A stretch of DNA of 30,965 nucleotides from an uncultured Angelakisella sp. (GTDB taxonomy: Bacteria > Bacillota > Clostridia > Oscillospirales > Ruminococcaceae), in NCBI GenBank assembly GCA_934524965.1, contig CAKSYU010000021.1, positions 1 through 30,965 of the forward strand, given 5' to 3'. Under the pieces are notes generated by a model, which was given only the letters and a program-made list of their open reading frames with translations, searched no databases and was not told where the DNA came from. The position numbers and the translations under genes were made by a program. Shown in pieces: positions 17,525-25,200 of this stretch (position 1 is its first letter; each line of letters starts with the position of its first letter).

Positions 17525-18410
17525 GTCCGTTTCTCCTAAAAAGGTTCATCAGCGTATCCATCGCGCTGCCCTTTTTTACTTCCTGCTCCGAGAGCAGCTC
17601 GTCACACAAAATCGAATTCAGGCTGTTTACCGTCAGCCGCAGGTTCAGCTTGCCGTCCTTGGCGACCGAGATCGCGCCCGTCTCCTCCGAGACAATGACG
17701 ATCAGCGCGTCGCTGACCTCCGACATGCCCAGCGCCGCCCGGTGACGGGTGCCCAGCGTCCGGCTGATATCGTAGTTGTTGGAAAGTGGCAAAAAGCACC
17801 CCGCCGCGTGCACCCTGCCGTCACGGATTACCATGGCGCCGTCGTGCAGCGGAGAATTCTTGAAGAAGATATTGCGGATCAGCTCAGCGGAGGGGTTGGC
17901 GTCCACCAGCGTGCCGGTCGCTATAATATCTCCCAGACGGGTGCTGCGCTCAATAACGATCAGGGCGCCGGTGCGCTCTTTGGAAAGCATGGCACAGCTA
18001 TCGCATATCGCATTGATGCAGCGCATCACATTGCTGTTGTTTTCAAAGCTGTTGCCGCCGATGCTGTTCACCGTTTTCCGGATCTGCGTCAGCGAAAAGC
18101 TGGTGCGTCCCAGTTTTTCCAGCACTTTGCGCAGCTCCGGCTGAAAAATGATCAGCAGCGCGAAAACGCCGTAGGTGATCAAATAGCGGATAATGGCGCT
18201 GACCGCACGCAGCTGGAACGCCCGCGCCAACACATACACCAGTATGATTCCGAGCACGCCCTTGATCAGCTGTCCCGCGCGGGTCTCCCGCAGCAGGTTG
18301 ATCAGCTTATATACCAGATATGCAACAATGAGAATATCCAAAATATCCTGCACACGGATACTGCGCAGGATATCCCAGAAGACCTCCATTGAGGTGATTG
18401 ATTTGAACAT
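17505..18410 (-). CDS. cdaA: Diadenylate cyclase CdaA
   Basis: Membrane diadenylate cyclase that makes c-di-AMP from two ATP, 301 residues. Three hydrophobic segments occupy roughly residues 20-95 (DILDILIVAYLVYKLINLL, GVLGIILVYVLARAF, YLITYGVFALLIIF). The DAC domain follows with both signature motifs intact: LHDGAMVIRDG (DGA) and GTRHRAALGMSE (RHR). c-di-AMP controls potassium and osmotic balance and wall homeostasis. The ATG at 18408-18410 has only a weak ribosome binding site and lies 8 bases after the upstream coiled-coil gene, so translation may be coupled. It is slightly longer than Bacillus CdaA at the C-terminus. Confidence 0.96.
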   Translation of the reverse strand: MFKSITSMEVFWDILRSIRVQDILDILIVAYLVYKLINLLRETRAGQLIKGVLGIILVYVLARAFQLRAVSAIIRYLITYGVFALLIIFQPELRKVLEKLGRTSFSLTQIRKTVNSIGGNSFENNSNVMRCINAICDSCAMLSKERTGALIVIERSTRLGDIIATGTLVDANPSAELIRNIFFKNSPLHDGAMVIRDGRVHAAGCFLPLSNNYDISRTLGTRHRAALGMSEVSDALIVIVSEETGAISVAKDGKLNLRLTVNSLNSILCDELLSEQEVKKGSAMDTLMNLFRRNGHEQESK

Positions 18411-18418
18411 CGGTCACA

Positions 18419-19138
18419 TCACTTCCACTCATTCAGGATCTTGCAGACGCGGCTTCCCGCACCGCCGGAGCTCTTTTCCGGCTCCTCCGGCTGCTGCACC
18501 GTCCCTCTGCGGCGCAGCGTCACCTTATGTACCTTCGGCTTTTCCTCTGCCGGCTTTTCCGTTTTGCCGCATTGGGCAGCCGCGCGGCAGCAGGGCACTT
18601 CCGCTTCCAGCCGGTTAAAATCCTTTTCAAACTGGTCCAGCCGCTCGGCAAACTGCGCCCTTATCTCGTCCAGCTGGTTTTTCAGCCCGTTAAAGTCCTC
18701 ATGCCGCCCCTTGAATAGATCCGCCTGCAGCTTCGCCTCGTTCAGCTCCGCCCGCAGGTCGTTCAGGGCAGCCTCCTGCTCGTTTACTCTTGCCTGCATT
18801 TTCTTGTTCAGTTCCATCTGCAGCTGCAGGGCATTTTCCTTATCCCGCAGCTGCGCCGCCAGCTTATTGGTGCGTTCCCGCAGGCGGGCACAGTCCGCGC
18901 CCTGCTCGGTCATGCGGCGCTGCTTTTCCTCGCTGTCGCTCACTGCCTGCTTGTACTGCGCGGTCAGTGCCTCCAGCTTTTCGTTCAGCTCGGCAGCCTT
19001 ACGGTCCAGCGTATCGTTGCGCACCGCCAGCTCCTCCAGTGCTTCCCGTGCCTGCCTGTCCTGCTCATAAATATAGTCCAGCACCGCCTTACGCTCAAAC
19101 CCGAACACGGCAGTGGGAAAACGCTTTGCCTCCTGCAC
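18419..19138 (-). CDS. DivIVA-like coiled-coil protein
   Basis: Uncharacterised 239-residue protein leading the c-di-AMP operon. The N-terminus VQEAKRFPTAVFGFERKAVLDYIYEQD resembles the membrane-binding head of DivIVA/GpsB-like proteins (FxxxxxGFdxxxVxxYI). Residues about 30-185 form a long coiled coil, rich in Glu, Lys, Gln and Leu heptads. A Pro/Lys/Glu tail with KPKVHKVTLRRRGTVQQ follows. The start is GTG 19136-19138, chosen because AAAGGAG lies 9 nt upstream; an in-frame upstream ATG would include promoter sequence. It probably localises to membrane or division sites, but this is inference. It is co-transcribed with cdaA (8-base gap). Confidence 0.75.
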   Translation of the reverse strand: MQEAKRFPTAVFGFERKAVLDYIYEQDRQAREALEELAVRNDTLDRKAAELNEKLEALTAQYKQAVSDSEEKQRRMTEQGADCARLRERTNKLAAQLRDKENALQLQMELNKKMQARVNEQEAALNDLRAELNEAKLQADLFKGRHEDFNGLKNQLDEIRAQFAERLDQFEKDFNRLEAEVPCCRAAAQCGKTEKPAEEKPKVHKVTLRRRGTVQQPEEPEKSSGGAGSRVCKILNEWK

Positions 19139-19175
19139 GGAAACACACTCCTTTACACTGATTATAACTAATGTC

Positions 19176-19205
19176 AGTATAGCATTTTCTCCCCTGTCAA
19201 TGCAA
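19176..19205 (-). promoter_or_regulatory. Promoter for the DivIVA-like/cdaA/cdaR operon
   Basis: Minus strand TTGCAT, 18-bp spacer, TATACT preceded by TGC (extended -10). A perfect TTGACA at 19195-19200 also exists but leaves only 13 bp to the same -10. Confidence 0.5.
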
Positions 19206-19252
19206 CAGCATTTCACCATATTTCGTCGGGAATTTTCTCCCTCCGCTCACAA

Positions 19253-19284
19253 GAAATAAACCGCCGGCACAGGTCCTCCGGCGG
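19253..19284 (-). terminator. Terminator after sigE
   Basis: GC-rich stem CCGCCGG / CCGGCGG (19278-19284 with 19261-19267) followed on the minus strand by TTTATTT, 8 bases beyond the sigE stop. It ends the spoIIGA-sigE unit. Confidence 0.8.
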
Positions 19285-19292
19285 CTCATATT

Positions 19293-19997
19293 TCAGTAGA
19301 TCCGCTGCATATCCTCCCGCAGCCGGCGTATGATCTTCTTCTCCAGCCGGGAGATATACGACTGCGAAATGCCGATGATGTCCGCCACCTCCTTTTGGGT
19401 GCGTTCCTCACCGCCGTCCAGCCCAAAACGCAGCCGCATGATGCGCTGTTCCCGTTCTCCCAGCCCATTCACCAGTCCGCGCAGCGCACTGCGCTCCACC
19501 TCCTGCTCCAGCTCGCGGTTCACGGTGTCCCCGTCCGTCCCCAGAATGTCGGAAAGCAGCAGTTCATTGCCGTCCCAGTCCACATTCAGCGGCTCATCGA
19601 TCGAGACCTCCGTTTTCTGGTTTTGAATCTTACGCAGGTACATCAGGATCTCATTTTCGATGCAGCGGGAGGCATAGGTCGCCAGTTTGATGTTCCTTGA
19701 AGGGCAAAAGGTATTCACCGCCTTAATAAGTCCTATCGTTCCAATGGAGATCAGATCCTCTATCCCGATGCCGGTCGATTCAAATTTCCGCGCGATATAC
19801 ACCACCAGCCGCAGGTTGTGGGTGATCAGCGTTTCCTTGGCCTTGGGGTCGCCCTCTTCCAGCCGCAGGAATACCGCCGCCTCCTGTTCTCGGCTCAAGG
19901 GCGCCGGCAGGTTATCCGGACCGTTGATGTAGTAGATCTCCAGATAATAGCGCAAAAAGTATTTCCGCAGTCTTTTCCTCAGTCGTTCCAGCAGCAT
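19293..19997 (-). CDS. sigE: Sporulation sigma factor SigE (pro-sigma-E)
   Basis: Mother-cell sigma factor E, made as an inactive precursor, 234 residues. The N-terminal basic amphipathic pro-region ([20 protein letters not shown]) is followed by [15 protein letters not shown], aligning with the Bacillus cleavage region EVYYIGG. Core regions are nearly invariant: [56 protein letters not shown] and the helix-turn-helix [26 protein letters not shown]. The start is ATG 19995-19997 with AGGTGGAG 3-8 nt upstream; an in-frame GTG three codons earlier has no ribosome binding site. It lies 10 bases after spoIIGA, its processing protease. Confidence 0.97.
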   Translation of the reverse strand: MLLERLRKRLRKYFLRYYLEIYYINGPDNLPAPLSREQEAAVFLRLEEGDPKAKETLITHNLRLVVYIARKFESTGIGIEDLISIGTIGLIKAVNTFCPSRNIKLATYASRCIENEILMYLRKIQNQKTEVSIDEPLNVDWDGNELLLSDILGTDGDTVNRELEQEVERSALRGLVNGLGEREQRIMRLRFGLDGGEERTQKEVADIIGISQSYISRLEKKIIRRLREDMQRIY

Positions 19998-20007
19998 ATT
20001 CTCCACC

Positions 20008-20865
20008 TCACAGCAAAACCTGTATCATCTTCGGGTTAAATACCCCGCAGTAATTCCCGTCACCGATATCCCGCGTCCCCGCCACAGCAAAGTACCCGCC
20101 CAGTTCCGCCTTTTTCCCGTTTATCACCGTCGTCATTCTCTCCGGTCGGAACGCCGGCAGCAGCTCACAGCCGGTTATCGTTCCGGCAAGCACCCAGCGC
20201 AGCTCCGGCAGTGCCGCCTCGGTATCGTTTTCCCGCACCGCCCGCCGTTCTTCGTCGTTCAGAAGCCCCCAGATCTCCGCCGCGTTCACCACCAGCACCG
20301 GCAGTCCGGAAAATGGCTCCACCAGCCGGTTTCCGCTGTCCGCCAACGCCAGCACCGGAACCGCCCTACCCCGCCGTTCTATGGTGATGCGGTACAAATC
20401 TCGCTTTGGCTGGCGCAGCGCTGTAAAACGGTCAAAGAGCGTCACCGCGCCGTATGCCGCCGCCACACAGCCCAGCAGCACCAGCGGCGGGATATTGTAA
20501 TACACCACACCGTTTGCGGTATAAAAGCCCATGTCGGGTCTTATGGAAATAAGCAGCATGGTAACACCGGCAAAGATAATGCTTACCATATAGAATACCC
20601 CGATGGCGCGCAGCAGCCGCCCGCGGCTCAATGTCGGAAAGGCGGTCCCCACCAGCAGTACCGAGACCGCCAGCCGGTACAATAGCTGCCATACGACCGA
20701 ATGGATCGGTACAAAAATGATAAATGCGGCAGCCGCCCCCAGCGTCGCCGATATGTATTTTGCCGTCCTGCCGGGGCGGACGCCCAATATCCGCCCGCAC
20801 AGCAGCAAAATGAGAAGCGTCACGGTAAAATTCACCGCCGCCAGCACATCGCCGTATATTTTCAT
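20008..20865 (-). CDS. spoIIGA: Sigma-E processing peptidase SpoIIGA
   Basis: Membrane aspartic protease that removes the pro-peptide from pro-sigma-E, 285 residues (Bacillus 309). Five or so hydrophobic segments occupy residues 1-155. The soluble protease domain has the catalytic motif [21 protein letters not shown], matching the D-(S/T)-G-N of SpoIIGA, and ends with the family's [12 protein letters not shown]. The start is ATG 20863-20865 ([15 protein letters not shown]) with AAAGGGCGG upstream. An open frame continues 795 bases further upstream, but that part is antisense to nth and is not coding. It is divergent from nth and forms an operon with sigE. Confidence 0.95.
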   Translation of the reverse strand: MKIYGDVLAAVNFTVTLLILLLCGRILGVRPGRTAKYISATLGAAAAFIIFVPIHSVVWQLLYRLAVSVLLVGTAFPTLSRGRLLRAIGVFYMVSIIFAGVTMLLISIRPDMGFYTANGVVYYNIPPLVLLGCVAAAYGAVTLFDRFTALRQPKRDLYRITIERRGRAVPVLALADSGNRLVEPFSGLPVLVVNAAEIWGLLNDEERRAVRENDTEAALPELRWVLAGTITGCELLPAFRPERMTTVINGKKAELGGYFAVAGTRDIGDGNYCGVFNPKMIQVLL

Positions 20866-20898
20866 CGGTATTCGCCGCCCTTTCCCGTCGTCACATTC

Positions 20899-20933
20899 AT
20901 TGTAGTCCGTCGCCGGGGATAGAAACGGTCGAA
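20899..20933 (-). promoter_or_regulatory. Possible Spo0A-dependent spoIIGA promoter
   Basis: Minus strand TACAAT (-10 like, 20899-20904) without a consensus -35 at normal spacing. A sequence matching 6 of 7 bases of the Spo0A box TGTCGAA lies at 20927-20933, with GGTCGAA on the plus strand. The spoIIG promoter of Bacillus is Spo0A-activated with unusual spacing, so this arrangement is plausible but weakly supported. Confidence 0.25.
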
Positions 20934-20949
20934 GCGTGGCTGCACCGCC

Positions 20950-20978
20950 TTGACATTTTGCGCGTTTCTCCTTATCAT
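20950..20978 (+). promoter_or_regulatory. Sigma-A promoter for nth
   Basis: Perfect TTGACA, 17-bp spacer, TATCAT, giving a leader of only about 20 bases before the nth ribosome binding site and start. Confidence 0.8.
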
Positions 20979-21003
20979 GGGGGAAGAAAGGAGCGTGACG
21001 AAT

Positions 21004-21642
21004 ATGCAGGAAAAAGAGCGCGTCGCGCGCATCATAGAGGAGCTGGAAAAGCTGTATCCGCAGGATCTCTGTTCTCTCCAGTACCGTATCCCGCACGAGC
21101 TGCTTATCGCGGTGCGGCTGGCGGCGCAGTGTACCGATGCCCGTGTCAATCAAGTGGTACCGGCACTGTTTGCCCGCTACCCCTCCATCGAAGCCTTTGC
21201 CGAAGCCGATGTTGCCGATGTGGAGGAAATGGTACGCAGCTGCGGCTTTTATCACACCAAGGCACGCGATATCGTAGAGATGTGCAAAATGCTGCGGGAC
21301 GAATACGACAGCGTTGTACCGGATAGCATCGAGGAACTGACCAAGCTGCCCGGGGTCGGTCGCAAGACCGCCAACCTCATCTGCGGCGATATTTACGGTC
21401 AGCCCTCCTATGTCTGCGATACTCACTGTATCCGAATCACCAACCTGCTGGGGCTTACCACCTCCAAGGATCCCTACAAAGTAGAAATGCAGCTCAGGGA
21501 AAAGATCCCGCCGAAAAAGTCCACCGGCTTTTGTCACCGCATGGTACTGCTGGGGCGAGAATACTGTATCGCCCGACGCCCGCAGTGCGCCAAATGCCCG
21601 CTTTCTCCCTACTGTCCCAGTCACACAGATCAGGAGAGCTAA
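21004..21642 (+). CDS. nth: Endonuclease III
   Basis: Base-excision-repair DNA glycosylase/AP lyase for oxidised pyrimidines, 212 residues. The helix-hairpin-helix is LPGVGRKTANLICGD, with the catalytic Lys in GRKTAN. The catalytic Asp is in VCDTHCIRITNLLGL, and the C-terminal [4Fe-4S] motif is C-x6-C-x2-C-x5-C (CIARRPQCAKCPLSPYC), all intact. The start is ATG 21004-21006 with AAGGAG 10 nt upstream; a GTG at 20995 and an ATG further up lack suitable ribosome binding sites. It is divergent from spoIIGA and first on the plus-strand block. Confidence 0.97.
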   Translation: MQEKERVARIIEELEKLYPQDLCSLQYRIPHELLIAVRLAAQCTDARVNQVVPALFARYPSIEAFAEADVADVEEMVRSCGFYHTKARDIVEMCKMLRDEYDSVVPDSIEELTKLPGVGRKTANLICGDIYGQPSYVCDTHCIRITNLLGLTTSKDPYKVEMQLREKIPPKKSTGFCHRMVLLGREYCIARRPQCAKCPLSPYCPSHTDQES

Positions 21643-21670
21643 ATCCCCCACTTTGTTCATATTTTACTGT

Positions 21671-21699
21671 TTGAAGTTCCGGACAGTATATGATAAAAT
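21671..21699 (+). promoter_or_regulatory. Promoter for the zinc-ribbon/YnzC/Sir2 block
   Basis: TTGAAG, 17-bp spacer, TAAAAT preceded by TGA (extended -10), 36 bases before the start of the zinc-ribbon gene. Confidence 0.7.
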
Positions 21700-21734
21700 T
21701 ATCTCATTCATTACCCATCAAGGAGGAACATCAT

Positions 21735-22181
21735 ATGGCATTTTTCGATAATCTCGGCAAGAAGATCTCGGCGGCGGCTGGCACCGCTGCCGATAAGGCA
21801 AAGGATCTCAGTGAGATCGCCAAGCTCAAGGCGGAGATCCTCGGCGTTCAGTCCGATATCAATTCCGCAATGCTGGATCTGGGACGCAAGACCTACGAGC
21901 AGAACAAGGGCAACGCGGAAGCGCCCCTTGCCGAAGAGTGCGCCAAGATCACCGGTCTCTACGAGCAGATCGAGGCGCTGCGTGCCCGCATCGCGCTGGT
22001 CAAGGCGGATAACAGCACCGAGACCGATTGCGTCGTTAATCTGGAGGAGACCCCTGCCCCCGAAGTCCCCGCCGAGCAGCCCGCTGAGGAGGAAGCTTCC
22101 GCTGCACCCGCTTGCCCCTCCTGCGGCGAGCCTGTGGAAAACGGTGCCGCTTTCTGCTCCAAGTGCGGCGCCAAGCTGTAA
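21735..22181 (+). CDS. Zinc-ribbon protein with helical N-terminus, paralogue
   Basis: Uncharacterised 148-residue protein. An N-terminal helical region (FFDNLGKKISAAAGTAADKAKDLSEIAKLKAEILGVQSDINSAMLDLGRKTYEQ, to about residue 95) is followed by an acidic Pro/Glu/Ala linker. A double-CxxC zinc ribbon ends the protein, CPSCGEPVENGAAFCSKCGAKL. The layout matches the protein at 7343-7726, which also has an LGRxxY segment at a similar position. ATG 21735-21737 is preceded by AAGGAGG at 8 nt. It leads a unit with a membrane protein gene 21 bases downstream. Function unknown. Confidence 0.85.
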   Translation: MAFFDNLGKKISAAAGTAADKAKDLSEIAKLKAEILGVQSDINSAMLDLGRKTYEQNKGNAEAPLAEECAKITGLYEQIEALRARIALVKADNSTETDCVVNLEETPAPEVPAEQPAEEEASAAPACPSCGEPVENGAAFCSKCGAKL

Positions 22182-22202
22182 AGATAACGGAGGGATCATT
22201 CC

Positions 22203-22649
22203 ATGATGGAAGACCGACAAAATACTTCTCTTGACGGCAGCGGCGATGATCTCCTGTCGGATATCCCCGCCGCCGTGGTCGCCGGGAACGAGGAACACGC
22301 TGCCCCGCCCGCCGGGACTGCTTCCCCCTCCCCCGCCGAACCGCAGCAGGAAGAACCCCCGCAGGAGGAAAAGAAGCCCCGCAAAGCCCCGCCCGATACC
22401 TCCGTCATGAAGGTCAGTTCTTTTATGGGCGCTTTGGTGCTGCTCGCTATCCCTATCGTCAATTTCGTCTGTGCCATCAAGTGGATCTTCCGGCGGGGCA
22501 ATAACCGCAACCGCCGCAATCTCGGCATTGCCGCTTTGCTGCTCCAACTCATCTTCATCGGGCTGGTCGTCGGCGGCTGCGTCATTGCCAAGTACCAGTT
22601 CAATTACGATGTCATTCAGCACCTGCTGGACTTCATCTTCCCCAAATAA
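22203..22649 (+). CDS. Small membrane protein with acidic N-terminal region
   Basis: Not recognised. The 148-residue product has a low-complexity acidic/Pro-rich N-terminal region of about 65 residues (EPQQEEPPQEEKKPRKAPP). Two hydrophobic segments follow (about residues 73-95, SSFMGALVLLAIPIVNFVCAIKWIF, and 105-128, NLGIAALLLQLIFIGLVVGGCVI) joined by a basic loop, RRGNNRNRR. A hairpin of two membrane helices with both ends in the cytoplasm is the simplest topology. GGAGG lies 9 nt before ATG 22203; the following codon is also ATG. Co-transcribed with the zinc-ribbon gene and the YnzC-like gene. Confidence 0.75.
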   Translation: MMEDRQNTSLDGSGDDLLSDIPAAVVAGNEEHAAPPAGTASPSPAEPQQEEPPQEEKKPRKAPPDTSVMKVSSFMGALVLLAIPIVNFVCAIKWIFRRGNNRNRRNLGIAALLLQLIFIGLVVGGCVIAKYQFNYDVIQHLLDFIFPK

Positions 22650-22660
22650 GGAGAGCCAAT

Positions 22661-22885
22661 ATGGAAAAAGAAAAACTGGAACGCATCAGCCACCTTTCCC
22701 GTCTTGCGCGGGAGCGTGAGCTGACCGCGGAGGAGCTGAACGAACGCATGGAGCTGCGCGGGCAGTATATTGCCGAAATGCGCCAAAGCCTCCAGCACAC
22801 GCTGGATCATACCTATATCCAAAAGCCGGACGGCACGCGGGAAAAGCTGCGCCGGAAGGAGGATAAAACCAAGCTCCCCCAGTAA
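22661..22885 (+). CDS. YnzC/DUF896 family protein
   Basis: Small cytoplasmic DUF896 (YnzC/YlmG-type nomenclature varies) protein, 74 residues. The opening MEKEKLERISHLSRLARERELTAEELNERMELRGQYIAEMRQSLQHTLDHTYIQKPDG matches the two-helix family pattern, with the conserved R-L-A-R and ELRxxYI segments. Function is unknown; some family members are SOS-linked, but there is no sign of that here. It starts 12 bases after the preceding gene, with AAGGAG, and is followed by a terminator. Confidence 0.85.
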   Translation: MEKEKLERISHLSRLARERELTAEELNERMELRGQYIAEMRQSLQHTLDHTYIQKPDGTREKLRRKEDKTKLPQ

Positions 22886-22894
22886 CGCCAAAAA

Positions 22895-22915
22895 GCCGCC
22901 CACCGGCGGCTTTTT
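22895..22915 (+). terminator. Terminator after the YnzC-like gene
   Basis: 6-bp GC stem GCCGCC / GGCGGC with a 4-base loop followed by TTTTTC. It lies 28 bases before the Sir2 gene, which has no visible promoter of its own and may rely on readthrough. Confidence 0.8.
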
Positions 22916-22942
22916 CTCAAACCGAAAGGAGGTCTCTCCCTT

Positions 22943-23668
22943 ATGGAAAACAGCATCGCCCGTCTTCAGGAGATGATCGACGAAAGCCATCGCATCGTCT
23001 TTTTCGGCGGCGCCGGCGTCTCTACCGAAAGCGGTATCCCCGACTTTCGCTCCGTCGATGGTCTGTATCATCAAAAATTTGATTACCCGCCGGAGACCAT
23101 TCTCAGTCATAGCTTCTTTGTCAGCCACACCGCGGAGTTTTACGATTTCTACCGTCAGAAGATGATCTGCCTTACCGCAAAGCCCAATGCAGCCCACCGC
23201 AAGCTGGCACAGCTGGAAGCCGCCGGCAAGCTCACCGCCGTTGTCACACAGAATATCGACGGACTGCACCAGCAGGCAGGCAGCAAAAAGGTGCTGGAGC
23301 TGCACGGCAGCGTCCACCGCAACTACTGCCAGAAGTGCCACAAATGCTATTCGGCAGAAGAGATCCTCGCTTCGACTGGTATCCCCCGCTGCACCTGCGG
23401 CGGTCTCATCAAGCCCGACGTCGTCCTCTACGAAGAACAGCTTGACAGCGATACCATCGATGAAAGCCTGCGCTGCATCTCCTCGGCGGATATGCTCATT
23501 ATCGCGGGTACCTCGCTCACCGTTTATCCCGCCGCCTCCCTCGTCCACTACTTCCACGGCAAATATCTGGTGCTCATCAACCGTGACCCCACCCCCATGG
23601 ACGATAAGACCTCTCTTACCCTCCATGGCATGGTCGGTGAGATCCTCTCGCAGATCACCGTCCACTGA
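22943..23668 (+). CDS. NAD-dependent protein deacylase, Sir2 family
   Basis: Sirtuin that removes acyl groups from protein lysines using NAD+, 241 residues. Visible motifs: the NAD-binding FFGGAGVSTESGIPDFRS (residues about 20-37), TQNIDGLHQQAG, the catalytic His in LELHGSVHRNYC, zinc ligands CxxC (YCQKCHKC) and CTCGG, and the later GTSLTVYPA. The Ala-Tyr-Arg type of desuccinylase signature is not evident, so plain deacetylase (CobB/SrtN-like) is likelier. ATG 22943-22945 has AAAGGAGG upstream. The gene is followed by a bidirectional terminator. Confidence 0.94.
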   Translation: MENSIARLQEMIDESHRIVFFGGAGVSTESGIPDFRSVDGLYHQKFDYPPETILSHSFFVSHTAEFYDFYRQKMICLTAKPNAAHRKLAQLEAAGKLTAVVTQNIDGLHQQAGSKKVLELHGSVHRNYCQKCHKCYSAEEILASTGIPRCTCGGLIKPDVVLYEEQLDSDTIDESLRCISSADMLIIAGTSLTVYPAASLVHYFHGKYLVLINRDPTPMDDKTSLTLHGMVGEILSQITVH

Positions 23669-23686
23669 TACTCTTATCCGCAAAAA

Positions 23687-23721
23687 AGTCCCCCGATCTT
23701 CTTAAGGAAGAACGGGGGCTT
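23687..23721. terminator. Bidirectional terminator between sir2 and the lipoprotein gene
   Basis: Stem AGTCCCCCG / CGGGGGCTT with further inner pairing (TCTTC with GAAGA). It has T-rich sequence on both sides: TTGTTTT for the plus strand, TTTTTT for the minus strand. It serves two converging units. Confidence 0.85.
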
Positions 23722-23724
23722 GTT

Positions 23725-24240
23725 TTATTCGATCGTACTCACCGGTACGCGGTCATCGGTCACCACGCTGCCGTCCCGCAGGCTGATGCAGGGACTGAAG
23801 CTCACGCTATCCTCGCCCTGCTTCAGCTCCACCGCCACATTGCTCATGATGTCGCTCTCATTGCACATCACCAGCACAGCGCCGTTATACACGGTACCGT
23901 TTTCATTTTTCACGGCATTGGCGCTCTCGTCCATCTCCACCGCGTACAGGGTCACGCTCTCCCCCTCAAACCGCGGAATGACGGCGTAGGCTTCGCTGCC
24001 GCCCATCTCTGCCACCGGCAGGTCTTTCAGCGCCTCGGGCAGCTCCGCTTTCATGGCATCGGCGCTTTCGTAGTAACCAAGATAAACCACCGTTCCCAGC
24101 GTGTCGGCAGGGGCTTCCCCCTTCGTCAGCGTGCCGTACAGCGTTGTTTCGGCAGGCTCTGCGGGCGCTTTGCCGCCGCAGGCGGTCAGTGCCGTCAGCA
24201 GCAGCACCGCCGCCAAAAGCAGACTAATCGTTTTCTTCAT
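23725..24240 (-). CDS. Putative lipoprotein
   Basis: Not assignable to a family. The 171-residue product has a lipoprotein signal peptide: basic start MKKT, hydrophobic core SLLLAAVLLLTALTA and lipobox LTAC at residues 17-20, so the mature protein is predicted to be anchored outside the membrane by its Cys. The remainder is acidic and beta-rich (TLYGTLTKGEAPADTLGTVVYLGYY..., ...GTVYNGAVLVMCNESDIMSNVAVELKQGEDSVSFSPCISL). ATG 24238-24240 has GGAGGAG upstream, and its start overlaps the end of the VTT-domain gene by 17 bases, so the two are probably coupled. Confidence 0.8.
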   Translation of the reverse strand: MKKTISLLLAAVLLLTALTACGGKAPAEPAETTLYGTLTKGEAPADTLGTVVYLGYYESADAMKAELPEALKDLPVAEMGGSEAYAVIPRFEGESVTLYAVEMDESANAVKNENGTVYNGAVLVMCNESDIMSNVAVELKQGEDSVSFSPCISLRDGSVVTDDRVPVSTIE

Positions 24241-24958
24241 TGTTGGTCTCCTCCATTGCTTCTTTTTTTTCCAGCTCTTCATTTTCCTTGCGGCAGATGT
24301 GGCGGTACACCAGAATACCACCCAGACTGATCAGCAGCGTCACCGCGAATACCGCCGCCGCAAAGACATAGTTTCTCTCCCCCAGCGCGTTGCCGCCGAT
24401 GGTCGAGGTGATGATACTCGGGATCCTTGCCACCAGCGAGATCCACAGCCAGTCCCGCATTCGCAGGTTGGTCAGTCCCACCGCGTAGCACAGCAGGTCT
24501 TTCGGCGTGCCGGGGATCATGAATACGATAAAGACCAGCAGCTCCAGCCGGCGGCTGTCCTGCATAAAGCGCAGGGACATGATCTTTTCCCGTGGGAAAA
24601 AAACCTCCACCAGCTTTACGCCATAGCGCCGCACCAGCAGCACCACAATAGCGCCGCCCAGCACCGCGCCGATGAGGCACAGGATCGTGCCCTCCACCGC
24701 GCCAAAGGCGTATCCCGCGCCGATCTCCAGCGGCTCACCGGGGATAATGGCTACAATGATCTGGAAGATCACCATGCCGATAAAGGCAAGCCGTCCCCAG
24801 ATGCCGTGACCGTCCACCCACAGGCGGAATTTCTCCGGCTCCGAGACGAAGCGCAGCATCGGACGCCCGACAAACCAGCACAGCAGCCCCATAAAGACCA
24901 CCAAGCCGATTATGGCGGCAATACCCCATATTTTCTTTTGTCGGTCCGTCATCTGCAT
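24224..24958 (-). CDS. TVP38/TMEM64 (VTT domain) membrane protein
   Basis: Integral membrane protein of the DedA/VTT superfamily, 244 residues with about 5-6 hydrophobic segments. The VTT-domain signature is clear: IVAIIPGEPLEIGAGYAFGAVEGTILCLIGAVLGGAIVVLLVRRYG, then FIVFMIPGTPKDLLCYAVGLTNLRMRDWLWISLVARIPSIITSTIGG. Relatives are implicated in lipid scrambling or undecaprenyl-phosphate recycling and in membrane homeostasis; the substrate here is unknown. The C-terminus is highly charged (KENEELEKKEAMEETNNEEND). ATG 24956-24958 follows GAGGG at 8 nt; a second ATG is two codons later. Confidence 0.85.
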   Translation of the reverse strand: MQMTDRQKKIWGIAAIIGLVVFMGLLCWFVGRPMLRFVSEPEKFRLWVDGHGIWGRLAFIGMVIFQIIVAIIPGEPLEIGAGYAFGAVEGTILCLIGAVLGGAIVVLLVRRYGVKLVEVFFPREKIMSLRFMQDSRRLELLVFIVFMIPGTPKDLLCYAVGLTNLRMRDWLWISLVARIPSIITSTIGGNALGERNYVFAAAVFAVTLLISLGGILVYRHICRKENEELEKKEAMEETNNEEND

Positions 24959-25049
24959 TTATCCTGCCCTCTTGTCCCGTAATATCGTATCACAAGGATA
25001 ACCCATTTGGGGAAAAGCTGCAATAAACAAGTCTTGAAGAATTCCTTAA

Positions 25050-25181
25050 TTATTTCTTACGGAACACTCTGTTCAGCAGCACCGTAAACAGTATGATGAT
25101 GCCGATGACCAGAAAAATGCCCAGCATGCCGGAAACAAGGTAATGGAAGTTGCTCAAAAATGCGCCCGGATTAAAGTTCAT
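25050..25181 (-). CDS. OadG-like small transporter subunit
   Basis: Small gene of 43 codons starting MNFNPGAFLSNFHYLVSGML. A single membrane helix (about residues 15-37) is followed by a basic end, NRVFRKK. This is the form of an oxaloacetate-decarboxylase gamma-subunit-like (OadG-related) peptide, shortened to the membrane anchor: the usual C-terminal soluble region with Zn-binding and biotin-contact residues is missing. AAGGGGG lies 8 nt before ATG 25179-25181. It is 19 bases downstream of the beta-subunit-like gene, so the two are certainly co-transcribed and probably form a complex. Confidence 0.8.
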   Translation of the reverse strand: MNFNPGAFLSNFHYLVSGMLGIFLVIGIIILFTVLLNRVFRKK

Positions 25182-25200
25182 ATGCGTTACCCCCTTATGC

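Noticed and set aside
20866..21660. 265-codon in-frame upstream extension of spoIIGA on the minus strand
   Set aside because: It is antisense to nth, whose catalytic and iron-sulfur motifs are complete, and SpoIIGA homologues begin at MKIYGDV.
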